Source of the DNA: Propionibacteriales bacterium
GTDB lineage: Bacteria; Actinomycetota; Actinomycetes; Propionibacteriales; Nocardioidaceae
DNA length: 64,000 nt
Assembly: GCA_026392465.1 (NCBI GenBank)
Contig: JAPLCA010000038.1
Span: 176,809 to 240,808, forward strand
Direction of reading: 5' to 3'
Shown here: positions 46,353-57,127 of the stretch, piece by piece
How positions within the stretch are numbered: the first letter of the stretch is position 1
Layout of the letters: every line of letters begins with the position of its first letter
Program-made: the position numbers and the translations under genes
Notes under the pieces: model-generated
Seen by the model: only the letters and a program-made list of their open reading frames with translations
Database searches by the model: none
What the model was told of the DNA's origin: nothing

Positions 46353-47686
46353 GAGAGCACCATGCCAGGGAGGATGAGGGTCAGGGTCAGGGCGACGGGA
46401 CCGACGACGACCATCGACAGCCCCCATCGCGTCAGCAGGCTCGTCATGCGGGGACGGGCCTCCGGGTCGACGGTCGTGGCGACGTAGGTCGCACCGACGG
46501 TCGAGAACGGCGACACGTCGACGATCGACGCGCAGACGCCGATGGCGCAGATCATCGCCCAGCCGGGGATGCCGCCGTCGGCGATGAGCGGGAGGGCGAG
46601 CGGCACGAGCGCGGCGAGCATCCCGGTGGTCGAGGCGAAGGCCGAGATCAGGCCGGCTGCCGCGCAGAGCAGCAGCGCCGCCACGACAGGGGCGCCGACA
46701 TGGGCAGCGCGCTCGCCGATCAGGTCGATGACGCCCATCTGCGTCAGCACGCCCACGTAGGTGATGATGCCGCCGACCAGGAGCACCGAGCCCCAGTCGA
46801 TCCGGCTCATGGCGGCCTTCCCCGCGGCGGGGTCGACCAGCGCCAGCAGCGCGCCCAGGCCGAAGCCGATGACGCCGATGTCCGGCTCGAGGCCCCCGAG
46901 GGCCATGACCACGACCGCCACGACCAGCGCGACCATGAGCACCAGCGTGAGCACCTGGTGCGGCGTGGCCCGACCGGGCGACCGGACCTCCGCCGGGGCG
47001 TCGTCGTCGAGGGAGAGCGACGACTGGCCGTACTCCGGCAGCGCGGCGCCACGCGCGACCATGACCCGCTCCAGGCGCGGGGCCTGCGACCGCCGCCGGC
47101 CGCGACCGAAGAGCACGTGCGCCACTGCCAGCAGCACGACGTTGATCACGACGGCCACCGCGAAGAGCAGCAGCGGGCTGAAGGCGATGCCCGCGGCGTC
47201 GGCCGTGCCCCACGTGATGATGCCGAACAGGCTGGTGGGGGCGAACGCGCCGGCACTGAGCCCGCAGCCCATCGACAGGGCCATGAGCATGGGGTCGATG
47301 CCGCGGCGGTGGGCGACACTCATGCCCATCGGGGCCATGACGAGGCCGCCGAGCGGCGCACCCATCGCCGAGACCAGCGCCGTGAGCGCGAAGAAGGTGG
47401 TGGGCAGGGCCGCGTCCCGGTCGCCGACCCGCGCCAGCGACGTCTCGATCAGCCAGTCGATGGTGCCGTTGCTGTGGGCGATGCCGAAGAAGTAGGTGAC
47501 CCCCACGAGCAGCACGAGGATCGACAGCGGGAAGCCCGCGACCACCTCCTCCAGGCTGAGGTCGGCGATCCACAGGCCGACGAGCGCGGCGACGGGGAAC
47601 AGGACGATGCCGATGTTGACGTTGCGGGCTGCGGCGATCGCGAACACGGCGACGAAGATGCCGAGGGCGACGAGCTGGGCGGTCAT
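46349..47686 (-). CDS. MatC-like dicarboxylate/malonate carrier
   Basis: 445-residue membrane protein with about 12 helices, ion-transporter (ArsB/NhaD, SLC13-like) superfamily, with an N-terminal region resembling the dicarboxylate carrier MatC family (IAAARNVNIGIVLFPVAALVG, in two parts). A conserved-looking ASTTGMLAALVPLALP motif lies near residue 355. The ATG follows a good TGGAGG site. Operon with matB (ATGA overlap), so malonate or a similar dicarboxylate is the likely cargo. Confidence 0.8.
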   Translation of the reverse strand: MTAQLVALGIFVAVFAIAAARNVNIGIVLFPVAALVGLWIADLSLEEVVAGFPLSILVLLVGVTYFFGIAHSNGTIDWLIETSLARVGDRDAALPTTFFALTALVSAMGAPLGGLVMAPMGMSVAHRRGIDPMLMALSMGCGLSAGAFAPTSLFGIITWGTADAAGIAFSPLLLFAVAVVINVVLLAVAHVLFGRGRRRSQAPRLERVMVARGAALPEYGQSSLSLDDDAPAEVRSPGRATPHQVLTLVLMVALVVAVVVMALGGLEPDIGVIGFGLGALLALVDPAAGKAAMSRIDWGSVLLVGGIITYVGVLTQMGVIDLIGERAAHVGAPVVAALLLCAAAGLISAFASTTGMLAALVPLALPLIADGGIPGWAMICAIGVCASIVDVSPFSTVGATYVATTVDPEARPRMTSLLTRWGLSMVVVGPVALTLTLILPGMVLS

Positions 47687-47713
47687 GGCGCCTCCAGGTG
47701 GGGGACGGCTCCC

Positions 47714-47734
47714 GTTCGGTCCACCTGATGGAAC
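47714..47734. promoter_or_regulatory. Candidate IclR-type operator
   Basis: On the minus strand the site reads GTTCCATCAGGTGGACCGAAC: outer GTTC/GAAC halves and inner TCCA/TGGA halves are inverted. It lies 27 bases upstream of the matC start, between matC-matB and the divergent IclR gene, and resembles IclR-family operators. TAACGT at 47762-47767 is a possible -10 of the regulator gene. Confidence 0.5.
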
Positions 47735-47835
47735 AGTGGGCCGGAGGTCGGGACGGGCGTGTAACGTAGAGCACACTGCGGCCGAGGGCAAGCACCTCGC
47801 GACCACGCGCCGCGCGGACGACCGAGGAGGACCCC

Positions 47836-48573
47836 ATGACGACGGCGAGCGTGGTGACCGCGTTCTCGGTGCTGGAGCGCGTCGCCGAGCTCCAGCCGGT
47901 CGGGCTGTCGGAGCTCGCGCGGGCCGCCGACCTGCCGAAGAGCACGGTGCACCGCTGCCTGCAGACGCTGCAGGAGGTCGGCTGGGTCGAGTCGTCCGGC
48001 GGCACGGGCGCACGCTGGTCGATGAGCCTGCGGGCGCTCTCGGTCTGCGGCGGCGCAGGGGGCCGCCAGAGCCTGCGCGACCTCGCGCTGCCGCTCATGA
48101 GCGACCTGCAGCTGGTCACCACCGAGACCGTCCACCTCTGCGCGCCCGACGGCGACGTGCTGGTGCTCCTCGAACGGCTCGACACCTCCCACGCCCTCCG
48201 CGCGTTCCTGCCGCTGGGGGAGCGGATCCCGCTGCACGCCTCCGCCACCGGGCTGGCGTACCTGTCCGCCTGCCCCGACGACGTGGTCGAGCGCTACCTG
48301 GCCGGTCCCCTCGAGCCGCGGACCCCGGCGTCGCTCGTCGAGCCCGAGGCCATCCGCGCCGAGCTCGCCGCGGTACGCGCACGCGGCTACTCGATCAACG
48401 AGAACGGCCTGTCGACCGGCATCAGCTCGCTCGGGGCACCGATCGTGTCGCGCAGCGGCGTCGTGGGCGCGCTGTCGGTGTCCGGGCCCTCGATCCGCAT
48501 CGTCCCGGCGCGCTTCGAGGAGCTCGGGACGCAGGTCGTCGAGTCGGCCTGGCGCCTGGGCCGACTCCTCTGA
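47836..48573 (+). CDS. IclR family transcriptional regulator
   Basis: 245 residues: N-terminal winged helix (about 5-65, LSELARAADLPKSTVHRCL) and a C-terminal IclR effector domain (about 75-240) ending near the GALSVSGPSIRI segment. Such dimers or tetramers respond to small acids. GAGGAGG before the ATG is a strong ribosome-binding site. Divergent from the malonate genes, so it most likely regulates them; the effector would then be malonate or malonyl-CoA (inference). Confidence 0.88.
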   Translation: MTTASVVTAFSVLERVAELQPVGLSELARAADLPKSTVHRCLQTLQEVGWVESSGGTGARWSMSLRALSVCGGAGGRQSLRDLALPLMSDLQLVTTETVHLCAPDGDVLVLLERLDTSHALRAFLPLGERIPLHASATGLAYLSACPDDVVERYLAGPLEPRTPASLVEPEAIRAELAAVRARGYSINENGLSTGISSLGAPIVSRSGVVGALSVSGPSIRIVPARFEELGTQVVESAWRLGRLL

Positions 48574-48597
48574 CCTGCGCTCGGCTCGCCCTCTCGC

Positions 48598-49647
48598 TCA
48601 GCTGGGCGGCGTGCCGTCGCCGAACGGCGACCCGCCGAGCTGCTCGCGGTGGTGCGCCGTCGTCCATCCGGAGAGGTCCGGACCCTTCGGCACGACACTC
48701 GTGGGGTTGATGTCGGTCTGCACCACGTAGTAGTGCTGCTTGATCTGCTCGAAGTCCGTCGCGTCGCCGAAGCCCGGCGTCTGGTAGAGGTCGCGCGCGT
48801 AGCCCCACAGCGCCGGCATCGTCGCCAGCGTCTGACGGTTCGCCTTGAAGTGCCCGTGGTAGACCGGGTCGAAGCGCGCCAGCGTCGTGAAGAGCCGCAC
48901 GTCGGCCTCGGTGATGGTCTCGCCCATCAGGTAGCGCCGGGTCGTCAGCCGCTCCTCGAGCCAGTCCAGCGCGGTCCAGAGGCGGTCGTAGGCGGAGTCG
49001 TAGGCCTCCTGCGAGCCGGCGAAGCCGCAGCGGTACACGCCGTTGTTGACCTCGGTGAACACCCGGTGCATGACCTCCTCCATCTCGTCGCGCGTCGCGT
49101 CGGGCCAGAGGTCCGGTGCACCCTCGCGGTGGTGGTCGGTCCACTCGAAGAAGAAGTCGTGGGTGATCCAGGGGAAGTCGTTCGTGACGACCTTCCCGCT
49201 CTCGATCTCGACGACGGCAGGCACGGTGATACCGCGCGGGTAGTCGGGGTAGCGCGCGAAGTACGCGTCCTGCAGGCGCGGGATGCCGAGCACCGAGTCG
49301 ACCCCGTCGGGATCGAGGTCGAAGGTCCAGCTGCGCTTGTCGTGCGTCGGTCCGGCGAGCCCGAGCGACAGGGCGTCCTCCAGCCCCAGCAGGCGGCGGA
49401 CGATGACCGTGCGGGTCGCCCACGGGCACGCGAGCGCGGCGACGAGCCGGTACCGGCCGGCCTCCACGGGCCAGGTCGGCGCGTCGTCCACGGGCGGCTT
49501 GCCGGTGCCCGCGCGGTCGTCGACCGGGGCGCCCCCCTGCCGCGTGATGCGGTCGGGGATGTAGTTCATGTCGCGGTCGAACTCCTCGCCGCTCGTGACG
49601 TAGGAGCCCGCCGTGGACTGGTCGTCGCTGCTGGTGTCGCTGCTCAT
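48598..49647 (-). CDS. Glutathionyl-hydroquinone reductase family protein (GST Xi/ECM4-like)
   Basis: 349 residues. Catalytic-site Cys lies in ALACPWATR near residue 74, then a thioredoxin-like fold and a C-terminal GST helical domain (ETITEADVRLFTTLARFDPVYHGHFK in parts, about 240-265) typical of YqjG/ECM4. The family reduces glutathionyl-hydroquinones; actinobacteria of this group generally lack glutathione, so the natural thiol may be mycothiol. The ATG at 49647 is favoured over 49674: a minus-strand CAGACT lies 6 bases upstream. Confidence 0.85.
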   Translation of the reverse strand: MSSDTSSDDQSTAGSYVTSGEEFDRDMNYIPDRITRQGGAPVDDRAGTGKPPVDDAPTWPVEAGRYRLVAALACPWATRTVIVRRLLGLEDALSLGLAGPTHDKRSWTFDLDPDGVDSVLGIPRLQDAYFARYPDYPRGITVPAVVEIESGKVVTNDFPWITHDFFFEWTDHHREGAPDLWPDATRDEMEEVMHRVFTEVNNGVYRCGFAGSQEAYDSAYDRLWTALDWLEERLTTRRYLMGETITEADVRLFTTLARFDPVYHGHFKANRQTLATMPALWGYARDLYQTPGFGDATDFEQIKQHYYVVQTDINPTSVVPKGPDLSGWTTAHHREQLGGSPFGDGTPPS

Positions 49648-49653
49648 GGCCCC

Positions 49654-49659
49654 AGTCTG
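49654..49659 (-). promoter_or_regulatory. -10-like hexamer before the hydroquinone reductase gene
   Basis: Minus-strand CAGACT, 6 bases upstream of the ATG at 49647; the first base departs from TANNNT. Confidence 0.35.
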
Positions 49660-49708
49660 TCCGAGGCCGCCCACGGCCGCAGCGTGGTGGTCGCCGCGGA
49701 CGGTGGGG

Positions 49709-51595
<1,887 letters not shown>

Positions 51596-51637
51596 CACGC
51601 CGCCCACGGCCCGGCACGCCCGCCAGGCCGCCCCCCT

Positions 51638-51706
51638 CCCCGCTGAGTGTGACGTTTCGGGGTCGTCGCGACCCGATCCGGCCCGCGAACGTCACGCTCA
51701 GCGGGG
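51638..51706. repeat. Palindromic intergenic repeat, GCTGAGTGTGACGTT family
   Basis: 19-base inverted arms (51638-51656 and 51688-51706, 18 of 19 complementary) around a 31-base centre that itself forms a small TCGGGGTCG/CGACCCGA hairpin. It begins 43 bases after leuA and could also end its transcript. TAGCAT at 51789-51794, downstream, is a plausible -10 for the next operon. Confidence 0.7.
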
Positions 51707-51864
51707 GAGGACGGTCCGTCCGGCGAACTTCACCGGATCGTCATCGCTGGACCGTCCAGCCGGTACAGACACGGGCCCTCCTGCTGGCTAGCATCGTGTG
51801 ACGTCGAGCACCCCTCGACGCCTCACCCACGCGACGCGATCCGTCGCCGGCCACAGGAGGTCCC

Positions 51865-52956
51865 GTGTCCCGTTCGCTCAACACCGTCGCGGTGTTCGGT
51901 CTGGGGAAGGTCGGAGAGCTGGTGGCCGACCTGCTCGTCCGCGCCCAGTTCGACGTCGTCGGCTACGACGCCGTCCCGCGCGACGACCTCCACTTCGCGT
52001 CGCACGTCGTCGACGTCGCCGACGCCACCGCCGTCCGCAAGGCGCTCACCGACGTCGACGCCGTCGTGTCCTGCCTGCCCTACCACCTGAACATCGCCGT
52101 CGCCGAGGCCGCCTACGACACCGGCACGCACTACTTCGACCTCACCGAGGACGTCCCCACCACGAACCGCGTGGTCGAGCTGAGCAGGCAGCGACCGGAG
52201 TCGGCGTTCGTGCCGCAGTGCGGCCTGGCCCCCGGCCTCATCGGCATCGTCGGTGCGTCGCTCGCCCAGGGCTTCGAGCGGATCCGCAACATCGAGCTCA
52301 AGGTCGGCGCCCTCCCGCAGAACCCGACCGGCCTGCTCGGCTACGCGTTCAACTGGTCGGCCGAGGGCGTCGTCAACGAGTACCTCAACGACTGCGAGGT
52401 CCTGCGCTCCGGCCGCCGCCAGATGGTGCCCGCCATGACCGAGAAGGAGCGCGTGTTCATCGGCGGCATCGAGCTCGAGGCCGCGCTGACGTCCGGCGGT
52501 CTCGGCACGATGTGCCAGACCTACGAGGGCCGCGTGAGCAGGCTCGACTACAAGACCCTGCGCTACCCCGGGCACTTCGACCAGATGCACTTCCTCTTCG
52601 ACGAGCTCAACCTGCGCGAGCGTCGCGAGGAGGTCGGCCGGATCCTCGTCGACGCCAAGCCGCCCGTGAACGACGACATCGTCTACCTGCACGCCGCCGT
52701 CGAGGGGACGAAGACCGGTCAGCCGTTCCGCGAGAACTACGTCCGCGGCTACCTGCCGATCGAGATCGAGGGCCGCACCTGGCGCGCCATCAGCTGGACC
52801 ACGGCCGCGTCCGCCGTCTCCGTCGTCGAGCTGGTCGCCGACGGGGTCCTGCCGCACGCCGGCTTCGTCGCGCAGGAGGACATCCGCCTCGCCGACCTCT
52901 TCGCCACCACCTCCGGACAGCTGTTCGCCTCCCACGGAAAGGTCTCTCCCGCATGA
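51865..52956 (+). CDS. Saccharopine dehydrogenase family protein, probable lysine 6-dehydrogenase
   Basis: 363 residues with an N-terminal Rossmann fold (VAVFGLGKVGELVADLL, about 8-24) and a C-terminal saccharopine-dehydrogenase-like catalytic domain. It resembles lysine 6-dehydrogenase, which oxidises the epsilon-amino group of lysine to 2-aminoadipate 6-semialdehyde with NAD+. The neighbours process that product, making this role likely; a saccharopine dehydrogenase is the alternative. AGGAGG lies before the GTG. Overlaps the next gene by 4 bases. Confidence 0.78.
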   Translation: MSRSLNTVAVFGLGKVGELVADLLVRAQFDVVGYDAVPRDDLHFASHVVDVADATAVRKALTDVDAVVSCLPYHLNIAVAEAAYDTGTHYFDLTEDVPTTNRVVELSRQRPESAFVPQCGLAPGLIGIVGASLAQGFERIRNIELKVGALPQNPTGLLGYAFNWSAEGVVNEYLNDCEVLRSGRRQMVPAMTEKERVFIGGIELEAALTSGGLGTMCQTYEGRVSRLDYKTLRYPGHFDQMHFLFDELNLRERREEVGRILVDAKPPVNDDIVYLHAAVEGTKTGQPFRENYVRGYLPIEIEGRTWRAISWTTAASAVSVVELVADGVLPHAGFVAQEDIRLADLFATTSGQLFASHGKVSPA

Positions 52957-54485
52957 GCGACGTCACCACCCGCGCCCTCGACATCCTGCAGCGACTCGGC
53001 GCCGGCAACCCCTTCGACGCCGTGCCCGACGGGGTGCAGGCCGACCTGTCCGCGACGTCGCCGATCGACGGGCACGAGATCGGCCGGCTCGCGTCGCACA
53101 CCGCCACCGACGTCGCCGACGTGGTGGGCCGCGCCCACGAGGCGTTCCTGCAGTGGCGGACGGTCCCGGCACCGGTGCGCGGCCAGTTCGTGCGCGAGCT
53201 CGGCGAGCTGCTCCGCGAGCACAAGGACGACCTCGGCGCGCTCGTCAGCATCGAGGCCGGGAAGATCCTCAGCGAGGGTCTCGGCGAGGTGCAGGAGATG
53301 ATCGACATCTGCGACCTCGCGGTGGGACTCTCCCGGCAGCTCCACGGCCTGACGATCGCCACGGAGCGGCCCGGCCACCGGATGATGGAGCAGTGGCACC
53401 CGCTCGGCGTCGTGGGCGTCATCAGCGCCTTCAACTTCCCGGTGGCGGTGTGGTCGTGGAACGCCGCGCTCGCGTTCGTGTGCGGCGACGCCGTGGTGTG
53501 GAAGCCGTCGGAGAAGACGCTGCTCACCGCGCTCGCGTGCCAGGCGCTCGCCGCCGAGGCGGCCCGCCGCACGGGCGCGCCGGAGCACCTGTCGCAGGTC
53601 GTGCTCGGCGCCCGTGAGGTCGGCGAGGCGCTCGTCGACGACCCGCGCGTGCCGCTCGTCTCGGCCACCGGGTCGACCCGCATGGGCAAGGAGGTCGCTC
53701 CGCGCGTCGCCGCCCGGCTGGGCCGCTCGCTGCTCGAGCTCGGCGGCAACAACGCGGCCGTCGTCGCGCCGTCCGCCGACCTCGACCTCGCCGTGCGCGG
53801 CATCGTGTTCTCCGCCGTGGGTACGGCCGGCCAGCGGTGCACGTCGCTGCGTCGCGTGATCGTCCACGAGAGCATCAAGGACGAGCTCGTCGAGCGACTG
53901 GCCAAGGCGTACGCGACGCTGCCCGTCGGTTCCCCGCTGGAGCCGACCACGCTCGTCGGCCCGCTGGTCGACGAGGCGTCGTTCCGGGCGTTCGGTGACG
54001 CGATCAGCCGCGCCCAGGCCGACGGGGGCACGCTCGTCACCGGCGGCGCGCAGGACGTCGCCGCCAGCGACGCGACCGGCGGCGGCTACTACGTGCAACC
54101 CGCCATCGTCGACATGCCCGGCCAGACCGACGTCGTCAAGGAGGAGACGTTCGCACCGATCCTCTACGTCCTGACCTACTCCTCCTTCCAGGACGCGCTC
54201 GCGCTGCACAACGACGTCGCCCAGGGGTTGTCGTCGTCGATCTTCACCCTCGACGTGCGCGAGGCGGAGACGTTCGTGTCGGCGGTCGGCTCCGACTGCG
54301 GCATCGCCAACGTCAACATCGGCCCGTCGGGTGCCGAGATCGGTGGCGCGTTCGGCGGCGAGAAGGACACCGGCGGCGGTCGCGAGTCCGGCTCCGACGC
54401 GTGGCGCGCCTACATGCGTCGCGCGACGAACACGGTCAACTACTCCACCGAGCTGCCGCTGGCCCAGGGCGTGGAGTTCGTGTGA
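52953..54485 (+). CDS. Aldehyde dehydrogenase, probable 2-aminoadipate semialdehyde dehydrogenase
   Basis: 510 residues, ALDH superfamily, closest in features to the ALDH7/AmaB type. Catalytic Glu in LELGGNN (about 264) and nucleophile Cys in GQRCTSLRR (about 299); FNFPVAVW and the substrate-binding C-terminus are intact. It should oxidise 2-aminoadipate semialdehyde from the upstream enzyme to 2-aminoadipate. ATG at 52953 overlaps the previous stop (ATGA); the earlier frame extension lies inside that gene. Confidence 0.85.
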   Translation: MSDVTTRALDILQRLGAGNPFDAVPDGVQADLSATSPIDGHEIGRLASHTATDVADVVGRAHEAFLQWRTVPAPVRGQFVRELGELLREHKDDLGALVSIEAGKILSEGLGEVQEMIDICDLAVGLSRQLHGLTIATERPGHRMMEQWHPLGVVGVISAFNFPVAVWSWNAALAFVCGDAVVWKPSEKTLLTALACQALAAEAARRTGAPEHLSQVVLGAREVGEALVDDPRVPLVSATGSTRMGKEVAPRVAARLGRSLLELGGNNAAVVAPSADLDLAVRGIVFSAVGTAGQRCTSLRRVIVHESIKDELVERLAKAYATLPVGSPLEPTTLVGPLVDEASFRAFGDAISRAQADGGTLVTGGAQDVAASDATGGGYYVQPAIVDMPGQTDVVKEETFAPILYVLTYSSFQDALALHNDVAQGLSSSIFTLDVREAETFVSAVGSDCGIANVNIGPSGAEIGGAFGGEKDTGGGRESGSDAWRAYMRRATNTVNYSTELPLAQGVEFV

Positions 54486-55726
54486 GCGGCGTCGGTGCCA
54501 CGGAGCTGCGCGCCCGGTTCGCCGCCGCGCTGTCCGAGCTCTACGGCTCCGAGGTGCCGGCCTACACGACGCTCGTCGAGGCGTGCGAGCAGGTCAATGC
54601 CGACGTGCTCGCCCGCCGCGGCGACGCCGCCGAACGGCTCGGTTCCATCCGACGGGTCACGGCCGAGCGCCACGGCGCGATCCGGGTCGGCACCGAGGCC
54701 GAGCTCGCGCAGGTGGCGCGGATCTTCGGCGCCTGCGGCATGCACCCCGTCGGGTTCTACGACCTGCGCGAGGCGACCCCGCCGATCCCCGTGGTCAGCA
54801 CGGCGTTCCGACCCCTCGCGGGCGCCGAGCTGGCCGAGAACCCGTTCCGCGTCTTCACCTCGGTGCTCGTCGTCGACGACCGTCGGTTCTTCGACGAGCG
54901 CACCGAGGCGCGGCTGCGCGAGTTCCTCGACGCCCGCACGCTCTTCCCCGCCGAGCTGCTCGAGCTCGCGGACCGCATGGAGTCCGAGGGCGACCTGACG
55001 CACGAGGAGGCCGACCGGTTCCTCGAGCTGGCGACCGCGTCGTTCGCGCTGTCCGACGAGCCGGTCGACCGCGCCTGGTACGAGCACCTCGAGTCGATCT
55101 CGAGCGTCGCGGCCGACATCGGCGGTGTCGGGTCCACGCACATCAACCACCTGACGCCCCGCGTGCTCGACATCGACGCGCTCTACGCGTGCATGGGCGA
55201 GCTCGGCGTCGAGATGATCGACCGCATCCAGGGCCCCCCGCGGGTCGAGCCGGGGGAGGGGGTCGACGTGCTGCTGCGCCAGACGTCGTTCCGCGCACTG
55301 GCCGAGCCCCGTCGGTTCCGCGAGCCCGACGGCTCGGTCGTCGACGCGCACCTGCGCGTGCGGTTCGGCGAGGTCGAGGCCCGGGGCGTGGCCCTGACGC
55401 CCGCGGGCCGCGACCTCTACGACAGCCGAGGCTTCCGCGCCTTCCCCCGCACCGAGGAGGAGCTGCACGCGCAGGGCCTCGCGTACTACCGGCGCGACGA
55501 CCGGGGTCGGCTGCAGCCGATCGTCTACGAGGACTTCCTGCCGAAGTCGGCGGCGGGCATCTTCGCGTCGAACCTCACCAGCGACGGCACGGCCGACGCC
55601 CGGCAGCGTGCGGCGGCCCGCGACGCCGCCTGGATGCAGGAGGCGCTCGGCCGCACGCTGCACGACCCGTACGCGCTGTACGACGCCGAGCGTTCCGGCG
55701 AGGTGTACCGGTTCCCCCCGTCCTGA
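54482..55726 (+). CDS. hglS: 2-Oxoadipate dioxygenase/decarboxylase (HglS, DUF1338)
   Basis: 414 residues of the YdcJ/DUF1338 family. HglS converts 2-oxoadipate to D-2-hydroxyglutarate with O2 and loss of CO2. Likely metal ligands are H64 in AERHGAIR, H220 in STHINHLTPR and a Glu in FGEVEARG (297 or 299); R68, matching the substrate-binding Arg of HglS, is present, as is YEDFLPKSAAGIF. GTG start overlaps the aldehyde dehydrogenase stop by 4 bases. Completes a lysine-to-hydroxyglutarate route, apart from a 2-aminoadipate aminotransferase not seen here. Confidence 0.88.
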   Translation: MSGVGATELRARFAAALSELYGSEVPAYTTLVEACEQVNADVLARRGDAAERLGSIRRVTAERHGAIRVGTEAELAQVARIFGACGMHPVGFYDLREATPPIPVVSTAFRPLAGAELAENPFRVFTSVLVVDDRRFFDERTEARLREFLDARTLFPAELLELADRMESEGDLTHEEADRFLELATASFALSDEPVDRAWYEHLESISSVAADIGGVGSTHINHLTPRVLDIDALYACMGELGVEMIDRIQGPPRVEPGEGVDVLLRQTSFRALAEPRRFREPDGSVVDAHLRVRFGEVEARGVALTPAGRDLYDSRGFRAFPRTEEELHAQGLAYYRRDDRGRLQPIVYEDFLPKSAAGIFASNLTSDGTADARQRAAARDAAWMQEALGRTLHDPYALYDAERSGEVYRFPPS

Positions 55727-55744
55727 CGTCCCACCCGCGCTGAG

Positions 55745-55978
55745 CCGTTGCCGGGTGGTCTCGATACGTAGCGACGAGCTCGCTGCGCTCGCCGTCGCTA
55801 CTACTCGACCAGCGGAGGGTTCCGCTGGTCGAGTAGTCGACGCCGCGACGAAGGAGCTGGCGGAGGCGTATCGAGGCCATTCGAGGCGGTCGCTGGGGGC
55901 CGGTCCACGCTGATCCGTTGCCGGGTGGTCTCGATACGCCCGAGGTTCGCAAGCTCGCTCGGCCTACTCGACCAGCGG
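55745..55978. repeat. REP-like repeats, CTCGATACG / CTACTCGACCAGCGG family
   Basis: Three copies fill most of the 353-base gap before the SGNH gene: a direct copy (55745-55815), an inverted copy (55822-55878) and a second direct copy (55915-55978). The 24-base start CCGTTGCC...GATACG is identical in the two direct copies. The first pair forms a perfect 15-bp hairpin with a 6-base loop (55801-55836). The rest of the gap holds TACGTT near 56038, a possible -10 for the next gene. Confidence 0.8.
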
Positions 55979-56079
55979 GGCGCTGCTGGGCACGGACTGT
56001 TCACCCGCGCGACCTGGACGCTGTCCGACCCCGCGCCTACGTTGAGCGTGTCAGACACGTCACATGGTTCGGGGGGATC

Positions 56080-57126
56080 ATGAACACCACCACACGTCCA
56101 CCGTCACGCTTCGTCAGGCTCGCCGCCTGGTGCGCCGGCCCGGTCCTCGCCCTGGGGCTGACCGTCGCGCCGAGCAGCGCGCAGGCCGTCACCTACGTCG
56201 CGCTCGGCGACTCCTACTCCTCCGGGCTCGGCACCCGGTCCTACCTCGACGACGGCACCGAGTGCCGACGCTCGGCGCAGTCCTACCCGGCGCTCGTCGC
56301 CGCGGCGCGCGGCTGGTCGCTCGACCTGCGCGCCTGCTCCGGCGCCACCATCCCCGACGTCCGCGCGACCCAGCTCGGGGCGCTGTCGGCCGCCACGCAG
56401 AAGGTGACGATCTCGGTCGGCGGCAACGACGCGGGCTTCGCCGACGTGCTCACCGAGTGCGCGCTGCCCGCCTGGGCGAGCGACTGCGACGCGGCCATCG
56501 ACCAGGCGCAGGCCACCATCAGCGGCACGCTGCCGTCGGCGTTGGCCTCGCTGTACGCGCAGGTCGACACGCGCGCACCGTCGGCAGACGTCGTCGTGGT
56601 CGGGTACCCGCGGGTCTTCATGGGGGAGGACTGCAACGCCCTCACCTGGTTCTCGCCCGAGGAGCAGACCCGCCTCAACGCGACCGCGGACCGTCTCAAC
56701 AGCCTGCTGTCGGCACGGGCGTCGGCGGCCGGGTTCCGGTTCGCCAACCCCACGTCGGCGTTCACGGGCCACGCCGTCTGCGACGACCCGGAGTGGCTGA
56801 ACGGCCTGTCGAACCCGGTGGACGAGTCCTACCACCCGAACGTCCTCGGCCACCGCGACGGCTACGCGCCGCTCGTGGGGTCCCGGGTCGCGTCCACGGC
56901 GGTGCGGGTCACCTCCGCCACCGAGGAGGAGGCCGACGCGATGTCCGGCGAGCTCACCGAGCGGGCTCGCACCCACACGGCGGCCGACCGCCGCATCGAG
57001 CCGCAGGAGTTCCGCGCACCCGACCTCGACAGCCCGCGCGTCCAGCGCGCCGCGCAGCGGCTCGGCATCGACACCTCCGACCGGGCCGAGGTCGACCGCT
57101 TCGACCGACGCTTCGCCGCGCGCTGA
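56080..57126 (+). CDS. Secreted SGNH/GDSL hydrolase
   Basis: 348 residues. Signal peptide about 1-36 (cleavage near SAQA-V). SGNH motifs: GDSYSSG with nucleophile S45, GGNDAGF near 130, and DESYHPN near 272 with the catalytic His. Several Cys pairs suggest disulfides. It resembles secreted actinobacterial esterases/lipases. After the catalytic domain comes a charged tail of about 60 residues rich in Arg and Glu. A G-rich stretch precedes the ATG; the upstream frame extension is rejected as it overlaps the repeats. Confidence 0.88.
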   Translation: MNTTTRPPSRFVRLAAWCAGPVLALGLTVAPSSAQAVTYVALGDSYSSGLGTRSYLDDGTECRRSAQSYPALVAAARGWSLDLRACSGATIPDVRATQLGALSAATQKVTISVGGNDAGFADVLTECALPAWASDCDAAIDQAQATISGTLPSALASLYAQVDTRAPSADVVVVGYPRVFMGEDCNALTWFSPEEQTRLNATADRLNSLLSARASAAGFRFANPTSAFTGHAVCDDPEWLNGLSNPVDESYHPNVLGHRDGYAPLVGSRVASTAVRVTSATEEEADAMSGELTERARTHTAADRRIEPQEFRAPDLDSPRVQRAAQRLGIDTSDRAEVDRFDRRFAAR

Positions 57127-57127
57127 G

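Noticed and set aside
48598..49674. Glutathione use by the organism from the hydroquinone-reductase-like gene
   Set aside because: Family membership does not show that glutathione is present; actinobacteria mostly use mycothiol, so the physiological thiol is left open.
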